Shown here: positions 37,501-47,600 of the stretch, one piece after another
Layout: each line of letters opens with the position of its first letter
How positions within the stretch are numbered: the stretch's first letter is position 1
Assembly (NCBI RefSeq): GCF_000198775.1
Contig: NC_014718.1
Span: 226,065-290,064 of the forward strand
DNA length: 64,000 nucleotides
Reading direction: 5' to 3'
Origin: Mycetohabitans rhizoxinica HKI 454
GTDB taxonomy: Bacteria; Pseudomonadota; Gammaproteobacteria; Burkholderiales; Burkholderiaceae
Translations under genes and position numbers: made by a program
Notes under the pieces: generated by a model
Databases searched by the model: none
What the model saw: only the letters and a program-made list of their open reading frames with translations
What the model was told of the DNA's origin: nothing

Positions 37501-37806
37501 CAGCTCAATGCCAAGGAAATGACGCTTGGCAAGGCTGCCGAGTTGATCGCGGCACTGCATCAACTAGATGCCAATACTGTCGCGCAAATGAGCGTCTCAT
37601 TATTGGGCGAGGACACATGGCCGAAAAGTTTTGATGTGCTGTGGCAGCTGCTTACATGGCTGCGCGTGGGGCAAGCGCTGAACGTGGGGACGACCACGTT
37701 GGAACAACTTCAGACGATGATGCAGGCTGATCCGTCTGCTGAAGACCGCACCCTCTTAGCGTCGGTGGCTAGGAATCTAAGTGCAGGAATCAGCGCTCGT
37801 CGATAA
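34522..37806 (+). CDS. tcaA: TcA component, TcaA-like (Tc locus 1)
   Basis: The 1094-residue product matches the N-terminal half of a Tc toxin A subunit (TcaA of Photorhabdus, about 1095 residues). It starts with a helical shell with the VRP1-like segment SIQSLFSPGRYAAALYRVAS and RRPDLKNLVLSEATM. An inserted beta-rich domain follows (about residues 240-450, a likely receptor-binding module), then a second helical shell (YGLDVNTFVTFIDAA, LTFAQAEVLWRLM). In assembled toxin it would pair with the TcaB-like protein to form the pentameric, bell-shaped translocation particle. The start is uncertain: TTG 34501 is also open, and neither has a good ribosome site. The frame is intact. Confidence 0.88.
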   Translation: MPDLFTSQSGNADQHLLDAGYRNVFDIALTSRAAFIESVPALTAKDARAVYHQARQRATNLKALYRAWQLHQEPVIQRLTKLNTRPDAPLLKDALVRNIGGDGDFTDLMERASAYADATSIQSLFSPGRYAAALYRVASALHDADSNLHIDQRRPDLKNLVLSEATMQQEVTSLDILLQVLQSGSEGISALSDRYFPMTLPYDDNLTQINVALSAQARTLNGLWDTLTDSTAKAVSQQALALGAARRAENVRADSVYLTGNVFYLQALDGDTEPMVYLSHYTNGNGVVGAQLVAGNADNAAAAIVAPLVLTWSVAQHCYYLGVPDGTQMAGNAANVLNGCFLRGNHNTNPDKDGDFAQMASRSGGTKPMSSFHLPITLIPGKQKNQYYLKTDKGYVGVDNSGQSNWKAALIVTAPRDKALLVMMCQDDAGNPIEDGSTPFPEVVFEQPSPPARETLSMTPVSYQLMTNTDLSETDIADHYGMEGAGLRSAGALATTLNPISTFCEKTRLNFNQLLELTAQQSYLDNGKESRAYSRFLHFGEQEPTRVNVYGAAYLNGTLGDTETDQSRYLWVQKDGKNLNLMDDTVVELAGRAEKLVRLSHLTGLSFEALDWVIVNASRCVPEHHNKPVLDKPVLEALAEYVRLKQRYGLDVNTFVTFIDAANTYAPDQVSSFYASTFRPADGGDAIALGTAVNYKQNQQDELSTICCKALGVTSDEFARIGGWCFGRAGKFTLDEHTAGQLYRFGAIPRLLGLTFAQAEVLWRLMGGGQDTLLEQLGQPQSLAPLAILSRTEKILDWMASVGLNLLQLQGMVSTVWSGTATAEMFNFLKNVCDSVNPSSTAATRQDALDEALQQKVLRALAAGFNLKSNVMGGVTTWLEKLTAQTDSAFTLAHYWYAIQTRFSQANVNLDDLQKDTGLVLTTQRLSQLVLIAQWLTLTEQDLQLLTAYPARLIGAAVTVPTPDMAVLLTLSRFKQWQTQVVVSRDEAMRCFDQLNAKEMTLGKAAELIAALHQLDANTVAQMSVSLLGEDTWPKSFDVLWQLLTWLRVGQALNVGTTTLEQLQTMMQADPSAEDRTLLASVARNLSAGISARR

Positions 37807-37828
37807 ACGAAATTAAAGGAACTACCTC

Positions 37829-40800
37829 ATGTCAGCCTCGCTATTTTCCCAAACCTTGAAAGAAGCCCGCCGCGACGCGCTGGTAGATCGCTATATTGCG
37901 ACGCAGGTGCCGGCGGATTTGAAGGATCGTATCCACAACGCCAATGATCTGTATGAGTATTTGCTGCTCGACACCCAGATCAGCGATCGAGTGAGCACGT
38001 CACCGCTGGCGGAAGCGATCAGCAGCTTACAATTGTTTATCCATCGGGCGATCGAAGGCTATGACGGTGCGTTGGCGGAGGACGCAAAGTCGTACTTTGC
38101 ACAGGAGCATTTTTTGTACAACTGGGACGCTTTTAACCGGCGCTATAGCACATGGGCCGGTAAGGAACGGCTCAAATTCTATGCAGGCAACTATATTGAC
38201 CCAACCTTACGATTGAACAAGACCCAGCTATTCCAAACACTGGAGCAAGGGATTTCGCAAGGAAAATTAAGTGACGCGCTGGTTCAGTCAAAAATAAGTG
38301 AGTATTTAGCTGAATACAACACGCTTTCGAATCTTGAATATATCCATGCGGCCAAAGGCGGGGATGAGAAAACGGTATTTTTTGCTGCAAGAACTCAGAA
38401 CCAGCCTTACAAATTTTATTGGAGAAAGCTGACGCTAGCCGCTAGGGAGGATGAGCGGGGGCCAATCCCAATCCAGTGGACCGAGTGGCGAGAAATAGCC
38501 GCTGGAATTGCTGATCCGTACAAGGGTTTGGTCAAGCTCTTTTGGGATAAAAGTAGATTAAATGTTTGCTGGTATAACAAAATAGATAAAGGTGATGAAG
38601 GGTTTAGTTGCGCTAAAAATATTTGGTGCATGGATAATAATTTTAGTTGGGCTTCAAAGGAAAAAAGATTTGCATATTGTTTTGAGGAAATTGAGAGAAA
38701 AGGCGTAACAGGTACCGTTGAGGATCAACATATCAAAACACAATATAGTTCTGATGCAGAATTTATATTTTGCAAAGATTATTTTGTTTTGAAAAATGCA
38801 GACTCTGGTGTCCAGCCCGGTTTTGGGGTTACCCTGGGTGATGAATCTGGAAATATTATTAAAACATTGAGCGATTTGGGGGATTATATATTTTATAATA
38901 ATGATTTTTATCCAAAAAAGATTTTAAAAATTAGTCACGGAAAAGGTGATTCCGGATCTAATTATTTGATATTTTCCTGCAATGGAAGTTTTAGTGATTT
39001 CGGTAAAATTGAAAAGTTAAAAGATTTTATAAATTATGATAGTTATGGAGAATTTACTACTTCTGGAAATTTTAAGCTATCAAGTGATGGTGAAGAAATT
39101 TCGCTGAGTTTGACAAATAATGTTGACCTGCCTAAACTTTTTGATGATCGGCATGATGCGCTGTTTAATTACAGCGTGCAAAAGGATTTAGGCGGTCTAA
39201 CCGCGTTCAGCGGCCCTTACGGAATGTACTTGTGGGAAATTTTCTTTCATATCCCGTTCCTGGTAGCTGTGCGGATGCAGACCGAACAACGGTATGACGA
39301 GGCGAATACCTGGTTTAAGCGGATTTTCAACAGCAGCGGCTACCGCGATGACGATGGCAATCTGCTTTACGATGACAACAGCAATCCACGCTATTGGAAT
39401 GTGCTGCCGCTGCAGCTTGACACTGCCTGGGACACGAGCCAACCGGCGACCACCGATCCAGACGTCATCGCAGTGGCCGACCCAATGCACTATAAGCTGG
39501 CGATCTTTTTGCATGTGCTGGACTTGTTGATTGCACGCGGCGATCACGCGTATCGAATGCTGGAGCGGGACACGCTGGTCGAAGCCAAAATGTATTATAT
39601 CCAAGCGCAGCAACTGCTCGGGCCGCGCCCGGATATTCGCATCACGAATACGTGGCCCAACCCGACACTCAGTGCCGAGGCAGGGGCGATTGACAAACCG
39701 ACCCGCAGCCATCTATCCGGCGCGCTCACCTTTGCGAGTTGGTTGCGCACGGGTGACGCGGCCGACATGGGCGATGGCCATTTTCTGCCGCCGTACAACG
39801 ATGTGCTGTTGGGCTACTGGGATAAGCTTGAACTGCGCCTGTATAACCTGCGACATAACCTGAGCTTGGATGGTCAGCCGCTCAATCTGCCGCTTTACGC
39901 AACGCCGGTGGACCCGGCTGAGCTACAACGCCAGCAGGCCGGAGGCGACGACGCGAGCAGCGGTGTGATGAGCAGCCAGGGCCATGTGCAGGGCTGGCGT
40001 TACCCGCTGGTAGCTGATCGCGCGCGCAGCGCGGTGGGACTATTAACGCAATTTGGCAGCAGCTTGCAGCTGGCGCTGGAGCGTCAAGACAATGAAAAAA
40101 TGACGTTGTTGCTACAGACGCAGCAGCAGATAGTGCTGAAACAACAGGCCGACTTACAGCAGAGTAATTTAAAAGGGCTGCAGCATAGTTTAAGCGCGCT
40201 GCAAGCCAGCCGTGACGGCGCAACGTTGCGCCAGAGCCACTTTCGTAACTTGATTGATGGTAACTTGTCCGCGGCGGAAATCGCCGGGCTGACGCTGCGC
40301 AGCACCGCGATGACGACCAACCTGGCCGCGACCGGGTTACTGATTGCCGGTGGCGTCGCGGACGCGGTGCCAAATACGTTCGGTCTGGCCAACGGTGGGT
40401 CTCAATGGGGTGCGCCTGTGCTGGGGACCGCGCATGCTACTCAAGCGGTGGCCGTTGCACAAGATCAAAGTGCGGGCATCTCTGAGGTGACAGCCAGCTA
40501 TCAGCGCCGCCAAGAAGAATGGCAACTGCAACATGATATTGCCAAAAATGAGGTGACCCAGCTAGACGCACAGATCAAGAGCTTGACCGAACAAATTGCG
40601 ATGGCTCAAAAACAAATCGCACTGGCCGAAACTGAGCAAGCGCATGCACAGGCGCTGTACGAGTTCCAAACCACACGTTTTACCGGACAAGCGTTATATA
40701 ACTGGCTGGCTGCGCGATTGTCCGCACTTTATTATCAACTATACGACGTTACGTTGCCGATATGCCTGCAGGCAAAAGCGGCCTTGGTGCAAGAGTTGGG

Positions 40801-41437
40801 CGACCAAGACACCGATGGTGTGTTCCGGGTACCGGTGTGGGACAACCTGTGGCAAGGTTTGCTGGCGGGCGAAGGGTTGAGCGTGGAGTTGCAAAAGCTT
40901 GACAGCATTTGGCTGGCACGCGGTGCCATGGGGCTGGAGGCAACGCGCACGGTATCGCTGGCTACGTTATTCGGTGCTGAGACTTTCAAAGACAAGCTCC
41001 AAACTGTGCTGGACGGCAACCCTGTGGACCCATCGGGCGGCGTGAGGCTATCGCTGACGGACAACATTTTCCAGGCTACGCTGGACTTGAGTGTGTTGGA
41101 GTTGGATAAATCCTACAACATGAAGGGCAAGACGCGTCGCATTAAGAGCGTCGCGGTGACGCTGCCGACGCTGCTCGGACCGTATCAAGATATCGAGGCG
41201 ACGCTGATATTTGGGAAGGAGACGGCGACGCTCTCGCATGGCCTAAATGATAGCGGCCGATTTGTGACCGATCTCAACGACAGCCGTTTCTTGCCGTTTG
41301 AGGGTATGGATGTGACTCAGGGCACGCTGTCGCTCAATATTTTCCATGCGGGCAAGGACGATGGCGCACAACGCGATGTGGTGGCTAATTTGAACGATAT
41401 CATCGTGCATCTACATTACATCATCCGAGACACATAA
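37829..41437 (+). CDS. tcaB: TcA component, TcaB-like (Tc locus 1)
   Basis: The 1202-residue product is the C-terminal half of the TcA subunit. It begins RRDALVDRYIATQVP with DLYEYLLLDTQISDRV, followed by a neuraminidase-like and receptor-binding region. The long central helices of the pore (MTLLLQTQQQIVLKQQADLQ) and the channel tip region GGVADAVPNTFGLANGGSQW come next, then the stalk coiled coil and the TcB-binding domain at the end (SALYYQLYDVTLPICLQ). AAAGGA eight bases before ATG supports the start. Residues about 150-450 are encoded by markedly AT-rich DNA with lower-GC codons than either flank, which suggests exchange of the receptor-binding part. Length fits Photorhabdus TcaB (about 1189). 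Confidence 0.9.
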   Translation: MSASLFSQTLKEARRDALVDRYIATQVPADLKDRIHNANDLYEYLLLDTQISDRVSTSPLAEAISSLQLFIHRAIEGYDGALAEDAKSYFAQEHFLYNWDAFNRRYSTWAGKERLKFYAGNYIDPTLRLNKTQLFQTLEQGISQGKLSDALVQSKISEYLAEYNTLSNLEYIHAAKGGDEKTVFFAARTQNQPYKFYWRKLTLAAREDERGPIPIQWTEWREIAAGIADPYKGLVKLFWDKSRLNVCWYNKIDKGDEGFSCAKNIWCMDNNFSWASKEKRFAYCFEEIERKGVTGTVEDQHIKTQYSSDAEFIFCKDYFVLKNADSGVQPGFGVTLGDESGNIIKTLSDLGDYIFYNNDFYPKKILKISHGKGDSGSNYLIFSCNGSFSDFGKIEKLKDFINYDSYGEFTTSGNFKLSSDGEEISLSLTNNVDLPKLFDDRHDALFNYSVQKDLGGLTAFSGPYGMYLWEIFFHIPFLVAVRMQTEQRYDEANTWFKRIFNSSGYRDDDGNLLYDDNSNPRYWNVLPLQLDTAWDTSQPATTDPDVIAVADPMHYKLAIFLHVLDLLIARGDHAYRMLERDTLVEAKMYYIQAQQLLGPRPDIRITNTWPNPTLSAEAGAIDKPTRSHLSGALTFASWLRTGDAADMGDGHFLPPYNDVLLGYWDKLELRLYNLRHNLSLDGQPLNLPLYATPVDPAELQRQQAGGDDASSGVMSSQGHVQGWRYPLVADRARSAVGLLTQFGSSLQLALERQDNEKMTLLLQTQQQIVLKQQADLQQSNLKGLQHSLSALQASRDGATLRQSHFRNLIDGNLSAAEIAGLTLRSTAMTTNLAATGLLIAGGVADAVPNTFGLANGGSQWGAPVLGTAHATQAVAVAQDQSAGISEVTASYQRRQEEWQLQHDIAKNEVTQLDAQIKSLTEQIAMAQKQIALAETEQAHAQALYEFQTTRFTGQALYNWLAARLSALYYQLYDVTLPICLQAKAALVQELGDQDTDGVFRVPVWDNLWQGLLAGEGLSVELQKLDSIWLARGAMGLEATRTVSLATLFGAETFKDKLQTVLDGNPVDPSGGVRLSLTDNIFQATLDLSVLELDKSYNMKGKTRRIKSVAVTLPTLLGPYQDIEATLIFGKETATLSHGLNDSGRFVTDLNDSRFLPFEGMDVTQGTLSLNIFHAGKDDGAQRDVVANLNDIIVHLHYIIRDT

Positions 41438-41664
41438 TACCCACAATATTTCAATAGCTGCGTTTCAGGGCCTGAGAAAACTAATATGCTGAATTCCCAG
41501 ATATTCGACTGAACTGATGCTATAGGAAGTTAGCAACGCAATGTATGGTTTAGACGCGTCGTTAAGAGGGGGCTAGTCAAAGAAGGCGATCCCCCAAGCT
41601 GGCACCAGCACGCGTGAGCCAACGGAACGCTCATTCCCAGAAATTGCATTAAAAGGATATCGTG

Positions 41665-44600
41665 ATGGACCGCACCATCCGTGCTGAATCAAACACCCCG
41701 CGCGTCATCGAATTGCCATCCTTGTCATTGCCTAAAGGCGGCGGCGCTATTCAGGGCCTGAGCGAGACGCTCAGTGTCGGCGGTGTAAGTGGCGCCGCGT
41801 CGTTAACATTGACGTTGCCGACTACCGATGCAGGTGGTATCACACCGGCGCTCGCACTGGCCTACAGCAGTGGCGCAGGCAACGGTGCGTTCGGGCTGGG
41901 TGTGGCCCTAAGCATGCCGAGCATTAGCCGGCGCACCGCGAAAGGCGTGCCGCGCTATACGGATACGGATGAGTTTGTCGACGCAGGTGGCGAAGTATTG
42001 GTGCGCGTCGGTGAAACTGCCGATCAGACGTTGAACGACCGCGTCTTTCACGTCACGCCCTATGCGCCGCGTATTGCCAGTAGTTTCGATCGGCTCGATT
42101 ACTGGCAAGCGCAAGACGACGCGAGTTGCGCATTTTGGCGCGTGCAGGCCGCCGATGGTACGCAGCATCTGTTCGGTTATACACAGGCGGCGCGCTTGGC
42201 CGATCCTGCTACGCCCGAGCATATTGCTCGTTGGTGTCTTGAGGAAAGCGTCACGCCGCACGGTGAGCATGTGTACTATGCGTACCAGGGTGAAGACAAT
42301 AGTGGCATTGACACTAGCGTTCCCGTTGAGCAACCGCGTGAGCGGCGCGCGCAGCGTTATTTGAAGCGCGTATGCTACGGCAATCGCCAAGCGTGTGCCG
42401 ACTTGTACCTGATGAGCGGCACGCCCGTGCCGACCAATTGGTACTTCGAGCTGGTGTTCGACTATGGCGAGCATGCGGCCGATGCGAACGCGATACCCAC
42501 GTATGCGCCGCAACGCGCGTGGTGCGCGCGCCTGGACCCGTTCTCCGACTATGCGGCTGGCTTTGAAGTACGCACGCACCGGCTATGCCGGCAGGTATTG
42601 ATGTTTCACCGCTTTGAGGCGCTGGGACCGGACCCGGTGCTAGTGCGACGGCTGTACCTCGAATACGACGAACAACCGGTGCTCAGTCGCTTGCGCGCGG
42701 CGTGGATGACCGGCTATGGGCCGGATCCGGCCAGCGGTGAGCCCGCGGCGGTGAGCCTACCGCCGGTCGAGCTAGATTTTGGCACCTTTGTACTGGGTCA
42801 AGGTCAGTTTGAATCGTTTGCGCCGCTGGCCGGCTTGAACGATGGCATGGTGTATCAGCTGGTCGATTTGTATGGTGAAGGGGTGCCCGGTGTGCTATAC
42901 CGCGATGGCACTAGCTACTGGTACCGTGCACCGGTGCGCGCTGAAAACGGCGAAGACGCGATCGCGTATGAAGCCTGGCAGGCGCTGCCACAGTTGCCCG
43001 TTGGGGGACTCGGTCCCAACACACGACAGTCGTTGATGGATTTGACCGGCAATGGGCAACTCGATTGGGTAATCGCGCAACCGGGGCTGGCGGGCTTTTT
43101 TGCGCTGGGCCCAGACAAGCACTGGCAGGCGTTTGTGCCGTTTAGCGCGTTTCCGACGGAGTTTTTGCATCCGGATGCACAACTTGTTAACCTGGTCGGC
43201 GCTGGGTTGCCGGATCTGGCGCTGATCGGCCCGAAAAGTGTGCGACTGTACGCGAACCGGCGTGAGGCTGGCTTTGACAGACCCGAAGAAGTGCCCTATA
43301 CGCCGCCGGGGCGGCTGCCGGGCAATAACGGCGCGCATACCGAACTGGTCGCATTTAGTGACGTGCTTGGCTCGGGCCAGCCACATTTGGTGCGCGTGCG
43401 CCATGATACCCTAGTATGCTGGCCAAACTTGGGTCGCGCACGTTTGGGTGCTCCGATCACGCTGGCGACGTTGCCGTTTGAAGCGCATACTTTTCACCCA
43501 GCACGGGTGCGGCTGGCGGATCTAGACGGCTCGGGCGCGGCCGATCTGATTTATTTGGATAGTACGAGCTTTCAAGTATTTTTCAATCATGGCGGCAACG
43601 GTTTAGCAGAACCGGTCGTGTTCGCGTGGCCCGACGGCGTGCACTATGACGATACCTGTCAGGTCAGTTTCGCGGACATACATGGCACCGGCTGCGCGGC
43701 ACTGGTACTCACGGTGCCGCACCCAACACCGCGTCACTGGGTCTGCGATTTCGTCGCAGGCAAGAAACCATATCTACTTGAGCGCGTGAATAACAATCGC
43801 GGGCTCGACACGCAACTCACCTATCGCAGCTCCGCGCAAGCGTGGCTCGATGAAAAGCAGGCGACGCCCGATGCGGTCAGCCACCTGCCGTTTCCAGTGC
43901 AAGTAATCTCGCAGGTCACGCACACTGACGAGATCACTGGTAATACGTTGACGCAAACTTACCAATATCGGCACGGCTTTTATGATGGGTACGAGCGCGA
44001 GTTTGCCGGTTTTGGCTCGCTCGAGCAGTGGGATACGGAGCGCAATGCCTCGAACGCTGACGACGACACGCTGACCGCGCCGGTGCTGACCAAAACGTGG
44101 TTTAGGGTCGGTGCCGAGCAGGACGACGCACCTCATGCCGACTACTACGCAGGGGATGAAAAAGCGCCGGCGCTGGGCCCTACGCGCTGGACCGATGATC
44201 AGCATCAACCGATCGCGCAGCCCGATGCAGAGCTGTTACGTGCGATGCGCCGCGCGCTGCGTGGGCGGGTGATGCGCGAGGAAGTGTACGGGGTCGATGA
44301 TACGCCCGCGGCGGCGCATCCTTATACCGTCACTGAATACCGCTATCAGGTGCGCGTGGTGCACGATGCGCCCGACGCGCGCGTGCTGCTGCCGATGCAG
44401 CTTGAACAATGGAGCGCACAGTATGAGCGCATGCCCGATGATCCGATGATGACGCACCAGGTGTTGCTGCAGGCGGATCAGTACGGTTACCCAACTGACA
44501 CGGCCACGGTGCACTATCCGCGCCGCACGAATCCTGCTCCTTCGGATGAATGCCAAGATACGCAGCAGCAGCAGTTGCGCGTGACGCGCACGCAACAACG

Positions 44601-47600
44601 GTGGATTCACTTAAATCAACCCAACGCGCCGTGGCGATTGGGCCTGCCGTGCGAGGCGAAAGCACAAGCGTTGCAGCCGCCCGCTAGCGCAGGCGAGTGG
44701 CTCGGCTATGAGCAACTCACCGACGGCCGAATGGACACGGCGCCAGGTGAGTTAATCCATTGGCAGCGGCAGAACTATGCCGATGCACACGACAGTGTGC
44801 TGCCGTTTGGTCAAGCGAGCGTGGAAGGTTTGCTGGCTTGCACGTGGCAGGCTGAAATGACGTTGGAGATGCTGCAGCAGGCGTGCGATGGTCTCCCGCC
44901 TCCTGGCGCGCTCGAACCATGGGTTGAGCAAGCGCGGTATCGTATTGAGGAAGGTTACTATTGGATCGAGTCGCCGCGCGCACATTATCTCGGAGCAAGC
45001 CATTTCTACCGGCTCAGCCATCAGCGTGATGCATTTGGCGCCGAGACCCATATCGAATACGATGGGTCTGGACTTTGCGTGACGCGCGTGACGGATGCAC
45101 TAGGGTATGTCATGCAGGCTGACCATGACTATCGACGTCTGCAGCCAACGTGCGTAGTTGATGTGAACGAGAACCGGCACGAAGCCGCGTATGATCCGCT
45201 GGGCCGGGTGCGGGTCACCAGCTTTTACGGCACGCAAGGGGATGGCAAGGTCGGTTTTGCCCCAGTGAACGAGTATCGCAGCGCGGTGACTACGCTCGAC
45301 GCGGCGCTGGCCGATCCTGCCGGCGCGATACAACACGCGGCTAGTGTTTGGTACGACGCGCTGTCGAGCTGGATGGGGCGGCTGGAGCCGTCCACGTTAA
45401 ATGAGTCCGAGCAAGCCATGCTGTGTCGCCATGGGCTGCTCACGGCCGATGGCCAAATCCGTGCGCGTTGGCGGTGGTTGACTGCTGCGCCCCCCGGGCT
45501 ATCACTCGAGCGTTGGGCGCACATCCAGGTGCAACTGGAACAAGCGCCTCGCACGCCGATGCATACGGTCCGCTTCACGAGCGATGGCTATCCGGATAAC
45601 GCACACCAACAAATCCGCTGTACGGTGGCGTTCACTGATGGCTTAGGCCGAGCGCTGCAAACCAAGCAGCGTGTTGCCGCGGGTCCCGCGTGGACGAGCG
45701 ATGCGCACGGCAATTTGGTGCTTGAAGCAGGACAGCCAGTAAGCCAAGATACGCCGACACGTTGGGCAGTTTCGGGCCTCGTCGAATACAACAATAAAGG
45801 GCTGGCCGTGCGCGTGTATCAGCCGTATTTTATTGATACGCCCCGCTATGTGAATGATGCATCGCTGCGGCAGTGCGCACCCCACGACACCCTCTACTAC
45901 GATCCACTAGGCCGCAACACGCGGGTGCAAACGGCGGCCGGATATCAGCGACGTAGCCGCTTTGAGGTGTGGTTCGACACGCACGAAGATGAAAATGACA
46001 CAGGCGACGATCCACTGTATCGCGGCACGCCCACGGTTGAGGTGCGCGACAATCGGGGCTTGACGGTGCGGCAGATCCGTTACAACCGCGTGCCTGATGA
46101 TCCCGAGCGGCAAGTTCTGGTGACGCGACATGCATTCGATGCGAGCGGCGCGCTGGTGAGCAGCGCCGATCCGCGGCATGTGGGGCCAGATACGGTCAAC
46201 TTCCATTACCAGCGCACCCTGTCGGGCCAGCTGCTACGCACGGACAGTGTCGATGCGGGCGCGCAGTTGCAGCTGCGCGATGCGCGCGGGCTCATCACAT
46301 GGATGGCCAGTGGCAACGGGCACGGTCAACACTGGACATATGATTTGCTAGGCCGTCCTATCGCGCGGTTTGAGCAGCCTGCCGGTGTCACGCAAGCGTG
46401 CCGCGAACGGCTTATCTATGGGGCACCGGACAGTGACGCGCGCCGCAATGATCGTGGTCAGCTGGTTCGCCATGCAGATCCAGCGGGCATAAATGAAATC
46501 GGGGGCTACAGCTTGAGCGGCGAGCCACTGAGTGAAACGCGCGGCTTCCTAGCCACGTTGGACGCGCCCGATTGGCCCGAAGACGAAGCCGCGCAGCGCG
46601 CCTTACTTGAGTCAGAGCGCTACATAAGCCGCTGGACCTATAATGCGCTGGGCGAGACGGTGACACACACCGATGCAGGCGGACATTGCCGCCGCTACGA
46701 ATTGAATATTGCCGGGCAGCTTCAGACGGTATGGCTACGCTTAGCGGGTCAGAATGAACGCTGCGTGGCATCGGATTTTATCTACAATGCGGCGAGCCAG
46801 CCGCTCCAGGTACGTGCAGGCAATGGTGTCGTGCGTACCTATGTGTATGAAGTCAGCACACAGCGACTTAGCTGCCTGAGCGCGCAACGTGAGCGTGATG
46901 CCACAGTGCTGCAGAATTTGATCTACACGTATGATCCGGTAGGCAATATCACGCGCATCGAAGATGCGGCACAGCCGGTGCACTATACACGCAACCAGCG
47001 CGTTGAAGCGGCGAGCGATTATCGCTATGACGCGCTGTATCAATTAGTCCAGGCCACTGGCCGTGAAAGTGCGCAGGCGAGCCAGCAAAGTGCCGCATTG
47101 CCGCTGTGGCAAAGCTTAGACGCCACACAACGGGTGAACTACACGCGTCAGTATACGTATGATGCGAGCGGCAATTTATGTCAGATGCAACATACCGGTG
47201 CGCAGCACTATACGCTGCGCATGGTGGTAGCCGCCGGCTCAAACCGAGCAGTGCCTGAAGCCTGGGATGCGGCGCCTGAACAGGTCGATCGATATTTCGA
47301 TGCAAACGGCAATTTGACGCAATTGCAGCCAGGTCAGCCGGTAGACTGGAACACGTGCGATCAGCTTAGCCGCGTCGTGCAAATCGAACGCGGCGACAAT
47401 GAGAGTGACGATGAGCGCTACGCCTACAGCAGTGCGGGCCAACGCGCGCGTAAGGTACGCCGTTGGCGCGCGGGCAGTCAGCAGCATAGCGACGACGTGC
47501 GCTATCTGCCTGGGCTCGAGCGACGCGAGCATCGGCAAGCCGATGTAGACGATCCTACGCGGTCCAACGTGACAGAAGCGTTGCAGGTGGTCGTGGTGGA

